Below, in pieces: positions 30,856 through 35,814 of a stretch of 35,814 nucleotides of DNA. The number at the start of each line of letters is the position of its first letter. Position 1 is the stretch's first letter. A program made the translations under genes and the position numbers. The stretch is from Roseburia sp. (lineage in GTDB: Bacteria; Bacillota; Clostridia; Lachnospirales; Lachnospiraceae): NCBI GenBank assembly GCA_023662875.1, contig JAMPIG010000034.1:1-35814 (forward strand). The letters run 5' to 3'. The notes under the pieces are model-generated. The model was given only the letters and a program-made list of their open reading frames with translations, searched no databases and was not told the DNA's origin.

Positions 30856-32070
30856 TTACACAGCACCCGTATACCCGGAACCGCCTCCTACATTATAGGA
30901 TCCGCTGGCGGTATAGCCGGTAGCAGCGTTCGCCTGCGTAGACATATAATAATCTACCAGAGAAGCGTTGCTGGCGACAGAAGCGCCATAGTCCTGGAAG
31001 AACTTCTGCACCTCGGACATGTCGGACTTCTTGAAGGCGCTCTCGCTGATCGTCATCCTGCCCTTTGTATCCACGCTGATACCGAATTGTTTCAGCGCGT
31101 CCGTGTTCGCAGCCGTCTTGCTCCTGATATAAGACAGGTTTGCCACCACGCCGGAAATGGAACTGGATTCCGCAGTATCCATCATGCGGTTGTAATTGCT
31201 TACAAAGCTCTTTGCCGTAGCAAAAATCTTCTCCACATCATAGTCCGCCTTGCCGTCCTCGTCCTCTACCTTTTCATACAATTTCGAGGAAGCCAGCGTA
31301 TTGCCGTCCGCCTTGACCCCCGCCGCGCCGGAAACAGTGGTTTTGTCCGTCTCCGTGCCGGTGCTGTCCGTCTTAGCCGCCGAGCCGGTACTGCTGGAGC
31401 TTGCAAACTGAACGCGGGACGCAAGCTTGGAGCCATAACTCATGATATCCTCAGAGGAAAACAAATCCTGCACCTTAGAGAGATCCGCCGCTTTCAGCTT
31501 GCTCTCATTGATCTCAAGCGTGCCCTTTGAGTTGACCGTGATACCAAGCTCCGCGAGCTGGCTGGCGTTCGCTGCCGTAGCGCTGATCATATTCGCCACA
31601 TACGCCGTCTGCCTTGTCAGGGTAGAATCCTTGGAGGCGGTCACTACATCGTTATAATTTGACACAAAGTTCTTCACGGCGGAGACCACCTTGTCCGCAG
31701 CGCTGCTGCCATTCTCCGTGTCCGTGTAGGTCGTGCTGTTCTGCAGCGCCGAAATAGAACTCTTCAAGCTCGAAAGACCGGATGTCAGCTTGGAATTTGC
31801 CTCCTGTACATCCTTGGAAACCTTGGGATTCCGCTTTTCCTCCTCAAGCTTTTCCAGAATATTATAAGTACTGCTCTTGCTGCCGGAGGATGCGCTTGAA
31901 TACTGCCCTGTCCCATAATAGGCTTTCATGAGCTTTGTATAACTGCCGTTCTTGATGCTGGCGTAATCTGAGAGGAAATTCAGATTGCCCATTCCGCTGC
32001 CGCTTGAAGAAAGGCCCTGGAACAGATAAGAATAATTCTGACCTCCGTCTACGTTGATACTGATACCCAT
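30856..32070 (-). CDS. FliD-like protein with duplicated C-terminal-type domain
   Basis: This 404-residue protein has two related segments, about 127-220 and 279-375. Each has a VSNYN motif (NFVSNYNDVV; SFVSNYNRMM), then an ALKQFGISVDTKG-like stretch (LAELGITVNSKGTLEI; FGISVDTKGRMTI), and then (A/S)DLSKVQDLF or SDMSEVQKFF. This is the pattern of the FliD (flagellar cap) C-terminal domain. A Ser/Thr-rich linker (about 222-262) joins them, and the N-terminus lacks a clear signal peptide. AAAGGAG precedes the ATG at 32070. No flagellar gene is nearby. It may be a surface or secreted protein using a non-flagellar route. Function unknown. Confidence 0.65.
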   Translation of the reverse strand: MGISINVDGGQNYSYLFQGLSSSGSGMGNLNFLSDYASIKNGSYTKLMKAYYGTGQYSSASSGSKSSTYNILEKLEEEKRNPKVSKDVQEANSKLTSGLSSLKSSISALQNSTTYTDTENGSSAADKVVSAVKNFVSNYNDVVTASKDSTLTRQTAYVANMISATAANASQLAELGITVNSKGTLEINESKLKAADLSKVQDLFSSEDIMSYGSKLASRVQFASSSSTGSAAKTDSTGTETDKTTVSGAAGVKADGNTLASSKLYEKVEDEDGKADYDVEKIFATAKSFVSNYNRMMDTAESSSISGVVANLSYIRSKTAANTDALKQFGISVDTKGRMTISESAFKKSDMSEVQKFFQDYGASVASNASLVDYYMSTQANAATGYTASGSYNVGGGSGYTGAV

Positions 32071-32264
32071 TGTCGTCGCTCCTTTACTAAAATAATGCCG
32101 CTCCTATTACATATTGTATATCGTCATAAAGTCCCTTACAGTTAATACTAATGTAACACAAGAATTTCAAATATGCAAGAATTTCCCCTGATTTCAACGG
32201 CAGTTTTGTCCCTTTTATAAGAGAATGTACGCTCTGCGAAAAATTCAGGGAAAGCACACCGGAC

Positions 32265-33848
32265 TTACAGGATCCTCTCGATGACGCAGCTGTGCTCCTT
32301 CGTTTTTGCGTCATAATTGACTCCAACCAACACGACTTCGCCGCCGTAATCCTTCCATACCGCGGGGTAATTCCTGTCCCTGATCTGCCGGATTGCCCCC
32401 TCCGCCGACTGATTCCACTTCAGCTCGACGACCAGTACCGGAAGCCTGGATTTCCGCTTCGGCAGGTACACCACATCCGCGATCCCCTTCCCCGACGGAA
32501 GCTCCTCTACCCTCAGATACTGGTCCACCGCGGCGATATACGCAAACTTAATGACGTACCGCAGCGCCTGCTCGTTATTGTAGTAAGCCGGAGCATACTG
32601 CGTGTCGCGTATCTCTTCTATGGCTCTGACCACAGCCTCCTCGTCTCCCGCAAGCGTATCCTCCAAAAGCTTCCGGGAACGGCCGATCAGCTCCATCCAC
32701 TTAGGACTTACTCCCGTCCCTTCCAGAATCTTCTCAAACTCCGTTCTCACTTCTTCATTGGGAATACGCGCCGTCTCGTCCTCCTCATTCCAGGTAAGAT
32801 AGCCCAGATGGATCATCAGCGTCAAAACATCGTCCCTGCTCTTAAATGTCGCAAAATCGTTTTCAAACCTGTCTGTCCGGACTTCCACCTCTTCCCCGGC
32901 GATCAGACGTGCGATCAATTCCCGCATCCCTTCAAAATCCATATTGATATACGCCATCAGCGACTCCGCAGCGGAGGTCTTCCGCCAGTAGGAGCGGCAC
33001 TTCTGATTCTGCATGGCGCACATCACGGAGTAAGGATTGTATACCGCCCCATATCCGGGAAAATCGTATCCGTCGTACCACTTCCTGACTTCCTCGAAAG
33101 CCATCCCGTATTTCCCGCACAGCGAGCGAACCTCCCCTTCCGTAAAGCCCGTAAACTCCACGAATTTACCGGGATCCAGGATAGTATATTCCCGGAAATC
33201 CGAAATAGCCGACTGGGAGCCGTCCTTCTTGATGGGCAGGATCCCCGTCATATAAGCCGCGGCCACTACCTTTGGGGTAAAGCTGCTGTTCTTAAACCAT
33301 CCCCTGAGAAGATTCAGGTATTTCTTCTGCGCCGTCTCGTCATCCTTCGCCTCGCGGATCAGCGCGTCCCACTCGTCAAGGATGAACACAAACTCTCTCC
33401 CCGTTTTTTCCACGCAGGTGATCATAGCGTCCGTAAGGCTTTTCCCCGCCAGCTCCGGATAACTTTCCACCAGCTCCCGGTAAACCGCGTCCGCGATCCG
33501 GTTCGGCACGTCCGCAAGCGGTATATCCAGCCTTACCGCCTCCGACAGGAAGCCTGTGATATCGAGGTTGATCACATGATACCGGTTCAGGTGCGTCAGA
33601 TACCCTTCCGTCCCTGCGATTTCCTTGTCGTCAAAAAGCCCGCGGGAATCGCAGGAGCAGTCGTAATATGCGCACAGCATCTTTGCCGCGTAGGACTTGC
33701 CAAAGCGTCTGGGCCTGCTGATACAGATCAGCTTCCCCATCGTCTCCACAGACTTATTGATTACCGCGATCAATCCTGTCTTGTCTACATATTCCGCCTG
33801 AATAATTTCCTGAAACCCTTTATTTCCCGGATTCAAATAGATCCCCAT
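32265..33848 (-). CDS. AAA-ATPase-like / PD-(D/E)XK nuclease-like protein
   Basis: This is a 527-residue protein. The N-terminal AAA-ATPase-like domain begins YLNPGNKGFQEI with ISRPRRFGKS, a variant P-loop typical of this family, and FVFILDEWDALI as Walker B. The C-terminal part contains GKGIADVVYLPKR, then LPVLVVELKWNQSAEGAI. This is the D...ExK core of PD-(D/E)XK nuclease-like domains. These proteins are abundant, often multicopy, in gut Clostridia and Bacteroidetes. Their role is unproven, with defence or DNA processing suggested. The ATG at 33848 has GGGAGG 9 nt upstream. Its promoter overlaps the end of the upstream M23-like gene. Confidence 0.85.
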   Translation of the reverse strand: MGIYLNPGNKGFQEIIQAEYVDKTGLIAVINKSVETMGKLICISRPRRFGKSYAAKMLCAYYDCSCDSRGLFDDKEIAGTEGYLTHLNRYHVINLDITGFLSEAVRLDIPLADVPNRIADAVYRELVESYPELAGKSLTDAMITCVEKTGREFVFILDEWDALIREAKDDETAQKKYLNLLRGWFKNSSFTPKVVAAAYMTGILPIKKDGSQSAISDFREYTILDPGKFVEFTGFTEGEVRSLCGKYGMAFEEVRKWYDGYDFPGYGAVYNPYSVMCAMQNQKCRSYWRKTSAAESLMAYINMDFEGMRELIARLIAGEEVEVRTDRFENDFATFKSRDDVLTLMIHLGYLTWNEEDETARIPNEEVRTEFEKILEGTGVSPKWMELIGRSRKLLEDTLAGDEEAVVRAIEEIRDTQYAPAYYNNEQALRYVIKFAYIAAVDQYLRVEELPSGKGIADVVYLPKRKSRLPVLVVELKWNQSAEGAIRQIRDRNYPAVWKDYGGEVVLVGVNYDAKTKEHSCVIERIL

Positions 33849-33893
33849 GGCAATCGCCCTCCCTATACTGCAACAACGCTGCCGCTTTGTTCC

Positions 33894-33922
33894 AGTATAC
33901 GCCCTGCGCGCAGAAAAGTCAA
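33894..33922 (-). promoter_or_regulatory. Promoter of the AAA/PD-(D/E)XK gene, overlapping a stop codon
   Basis: On the minus strand, TTGACT (33917-33922) and TATACT (33894-33899) are spaced by 17 bp. The -35 covers the stop codon of the upstream M23-like gene, so the AAA gene has its own transcription. Confidence 0.7.
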
Positions 33923-35256
33923 TGTTCCCCCTGCTCCGCCAGCGGGTTGACCGCCTCCCCGTTGACGCTTACCGCAAACAGCAGGTTCGGGCCTGTGGCC
34001 ATTCCGCTCCGGCCCATTGTCGCGATGACCTGTCCCTGCTTTATCTCCTCGCCCTCGGATACCTTTCTTTCCTTTAGATGGCCGTATTTCACCGTAACGC
34101 CGTCTCCCAGATCCACCAGGATGAAGTTCCCTACAGGGCTGTCATAGCCCGCCTCCATGACCACTCCGTCCGCGACCGCATAGATTTCATCGCCGGCCGT
34201 TCCGACAATATTCACATGATCCGAAAAAATCCCGTTTTCATGACTGCCGTAGCTTCCCGATATCTCCCGGCTGACCGTCGGCCAGATCCAGCCCGAAAAG
34301 GCCAGCTCTTCCGCTTCATGCCTCTTTTCCTCCTCCGTCCCTTGTCTCTCTCTTCTTTGCTCCATAGAAGCAGCCGTCCTTGCCCTGACCTCCTCCGTCC
34401 GCTCGATCTCGAAATCGAAGAAACACATCCATGTCTGCCCGAAGGCAAACCGATCGTTCGTCAGGATAAAATAGTAGTCTCCCTCCGGCAGATTCTCTTC
34501 CATCGCCGCCACATCATAGCCCTCTGACAGGTCGATGGTTACAATTCCCTGGGCGCAGGGCGGTATCGAAAGTCCCGTCATCCGGATCTTTCCGCTGTCC
34601 CCTTCTACTTCCTCCCCGGTTGACCACTGCATAACCTTTACGCTGTCCTGCAGCCTTAATTCCTTGTCGGATTCATTAAAAACAACAATCTCAAATTTCC
34701 CGTCGCCCTGATAGGCCGGTGCAAATGCCGCATCGTCCCCGTTCAGCTCTGAAAACCTCGCGTAAGTGAAGGCGCATAACAGGAAGAAGCACAGCAGACT
34801 ACCCGCCGCAAGCGCCAGCCGCCCGATTCTCTGTCTGACGGGCTTTCTGACCGGGCTTTCCCGCCCGATCGATTCGGTCGGTTTTCTGACCGGACTTTCC
34901 TGCCCGATCGATTCGGTCGGCTTTCCAGCCAGGCTTTCCGGCCTGATCGATTCGGTCGGCTTTCCAGCCAGGCTTTCCGGCCTGATCGATTCGGTCGGCT
35001 TTCCAGCCAGGCTTTCCGGCCTGATCGATTCGGTCGGCTTTCTGACCGAAATAATAGCCGCGCCGGTTTTCTCCTGTACGATAGCCTGTATCGCCTTAAG
35101 ATTTTTTCTGCGGTATTTCTTCACGGAATACTCTCCTTCTTTTTTTGAAATCCCTTTTCCCATGGAAATTTTCCTTTCCATGGAAGTCTCTCTCTCCGCG
35201 GAAATCTCTTTTTCCGCAAAGGTCTCTCCTTTCCTGAAATGCCCTTTTTCCATCAT
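33919..35256 (-). CDS. Transmembrane protein with degenerate M23 (LytM) domain, coupled to a sigma factor
   Basis: This is a 445-residue single-pass protein. The cytoplasmic part (about 1-146) carries five 13-residue tandem repeats of type KPTESIRPESLAG (about 73-137), then a membrane segment at 147-166. A beta-rich extracellular domain follows (about 185-285), then a Glu/Arg helix and an M23 domain (about 320-438). In the M23 domain the zinc and catalytic positions are changed: the HxxxD motif reads S345...N349, and the HxH motif reads N424-L-L426. YGH392L remains. It should not be an active peptidase. The start overlaps the sigma factor stop as ATGA. The topology fits a membrane regulator (anti-sigma-like) with a wall-sensing pseudo-enzyme, by inference. 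Confidence 0.82.
   Translation of the reverse strand: MMEKGHFRKGETFAEKEISAERETSMERKISMGKGISKKEGEYSVKKYRRKNLKAIQAIVQEKTGAAIISVRKPTESIRPESLAGKPTESIRPESLAGKPTESIRPESLAGKPTESIGQESPVRKPTESIGRESPVRKPVRQRIGRLALAAGSLLCFFLLCAFTYARFSELNGDDAAFAPAYQGDGKFEIVVFNESDKELRLQDSVKVMQWSTGEEVEGDSGKIRMTGLSIPPCAQGIVTIDLSEGYDVAAMEENLPEGDYYFILTNDRFAFGQTWMCFFDFEIERTEEVRARTAASMEQRRERQGTEEEKRHEAEELAFSGWIWPTVSREISGSYGSHENGIFSDHVNIVGTAGDEIYAVADGVVMEAGYDSPVGNFILVDLGDGVTVKYGHLKERKVSEGEEIKQGQVIATMGRSGMATGPNLLFAVSVNGEAVNPLAEQGEH
34841..35048. repeat. Five 39-bp in-frame tandem repeats
   Basis: Units start at 34841, 34880, 34919, 34958 and 34997, with a partial sixth at 35036. The last three full units are identical, and the first two differ at several positions. 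They encode the 13-residue repeats in the cytoplasmic part of the M23-like protein. Confidence 0.95.
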
Positions 35257-35783
35257 ACCCGGTCTCCTTCCCGCTGCTCCATCCTCTTTTTCAGCTTCTG
35301 TCTCACATAATACAATCGATTCTCCACCTGTTTCTTTGGCAGTTCCATTGCGACCGCGATCTCCGCCGGTTTCTGCTCATAGTAATACCGCCTTAAGATC
35401 AGCTCCCTTTCCTTTTCATCCAGCTCCTCCACACAGCGCCTTAATTTCTCCGCGGATGTCCCTGCTTCTATGGAAGTCCCCATTTCCATGTCTCGCATCT
35501 CATCCCGGGAACATCCTTTTTTGAAAAAAGGCTTTCCCCTCACAGCATATCCCTGTTCCATATAACATCCATCTTCGTCCGCCACGCTATTTCCCGCGTA
35601 CCCCAGACTCTCCATCACGATTTCTTCCATGGATATCTCCCTTCGCCCGGCAATCCGGCGGTAGCGGTCAACCGCCCTCGACCTTGCGATAATGGAAAGC
35701 CAGGAGGATAGCTTCGCCTTGTCAGGGTTATACTTTTCCGGATGCTGCCATAGATAAATAAACTCAAACTTCGCACGTGAATT
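35253..35783 (-). CDS. Sigma-70 family (ECF-type) sigma factor, 5' end lost
   Basis: The minus-strand frame encodes region 2 remnants (EFIYLWQHPEKYNPDKAKLS, then SWLSIIARSRAVDRYRR) and a region 4 helix-turn-helix (LDEKERELILRRYYYEQKPA, then EIAVAMELPKKQVENRL). A Met-rich acidic linker separates them. The family would begin 40-60 residues earlier, but upstream of about 35765 the sequence is no longer sigma-like and a TAA occurs in frame at 35784-35786. No start with a good ribosome binding site lies before region 2; the internal ATG at 35630 would give region 4 only. The gene is therefore 5'-truncated, by insertion or assembly break. Its stop overlaps the start of the M23-like partner. Confidence 0.78.
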   Translation of the reverse strand, partial: NSRAKFEFIYLWQHPEKYNPDKAKLSSWLSIIARSRAVDRYRRIAGRREISMEEIVMESLGYAGNSVADEDGCYMEQGYAVRGKPFFKKGCSRDEMRDMEMGTSIEAGTSAEKLRRCVEELDEKERELILRRYYYEQKPAEIAVAMELPKKQVENRLYYVRQKLKKRMEQREGDRV

Positions 35784-35814
35784 TTAGCTATGCACCTTGA
35801 AAATTCAATATCTG

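Noticed and set aside
32190-32225. Sigma-28 (flagellar) promoter upstream of the FliD-like gene
   Set aside because: A TAAA and a GCCG element are present, but the spacing is about 12 nt instead of about 15, and a sigma-A-like TTGAAA/TATTAA pair at 17 bp is closer to the gene.
32087-32326. 79-codon minus-strand frame between the FliD-like and AAA genes
   Set aside because: It overlaps the end of the AAA gene in another frame and the FliD-like promoter region, with no good start site.
32292-33950. 552-codon plus-strand open frame opposite the AAA/PD-(D/E)XK gene
   Set aside because: Shadow frame. The minus strand carries both the ATPase and nuclease-like motifs.

Overview
The window reads as a chromosomal segment of a Gram-positive anaerobe of the class Clostridia, most likely a Lachnospiraceae-type gut bacterium. 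The evidence is strong AGGAGG-type ribosome binding sites, sigma-A promoters, the long form of the ribosome hibernation factor, LAAC/LTGC-type lipoproteins, an AAA-ATPase-like/PD-(D/E)XK protein and an overall GC-rich composition with inserted AT-rich patches. The placement is inference from gene content. No rRNA or tRNA gene and no CRISPR array was seen. Nearly all genes are on the minus strand; the exceptions are an SDR oxidoreductase and a LacI regulator plus HAD phosphatase.

Left end (1-2950), AT-rich and accessory: a small partial ORF at the edge, a truncated AlbA_2/RecG-like fragment, a decayed fragment of an M23 peptidase gene, and a two-gene ATPase + TOPRIM-like module (RloA/RloB- or PARIS-like) that is a candidate antiphage or abortive-infection system. 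The M23 fragment is a degenerate copy of part of the intact M23 gene on the other side of the module.

2950-10700: intact M23 peptidase, hpf, a long noncoding spacer with DnaA-box-like sites and a 63-nt near-perfect hairpin, a secreted SH3-SH3-NlpC/P60 hydrolase, thioredoxin reductase, a GyrI-like protein, an AT-rich lipoprotein gene, an SDR oxidoreductase and a small conserved-looking protein. 10860-17130: a TPR + nucleotidyltransferase-like (DUF4037/DUF4125) protein, a 4 x 37-bp tandem repeat, exonuclease III, a GT-C-like membrane protein and an XRE regulator.

17260-25440, alpha-glucan module: type I pullulanase, glycogen debranching enzyme and a lipoprotein GH13 amylase form a tightly overlapping operon, divergent from a LacI-family regulator. 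LacI-type operator-like palindromes lie between them. Together they would debranch and hydrolyse starch- or glycogen-type glucans under sugar control. A HAD phosphatase follows the regulator.

25550-30470: small hypothetical proteins, a Zn-ribbon protein, a GH27 alpha-galactosidase and a polar amino-acid ABC transporter (permease, ATPase, lipoprotein binding protein). 30856-33848: a FliD-like protein with a duplicated domain and no flagellar neighbours, then an AAA-ATPase-like/PD-(D/E)XK protein. 33919-35814: a membrane protein with 13-residue cytoplasmic tandem repeats and a catalytically dead M23/LytM domain. It is translationally coupled to a sigma-70-family sigma factor whose 5' end is cut off by foreign sequence near the right edge. 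This looks like a sigma factor / transmembrane regulator pair with a pseudo-peptidase sensor, and it is the most novel-looking system here.
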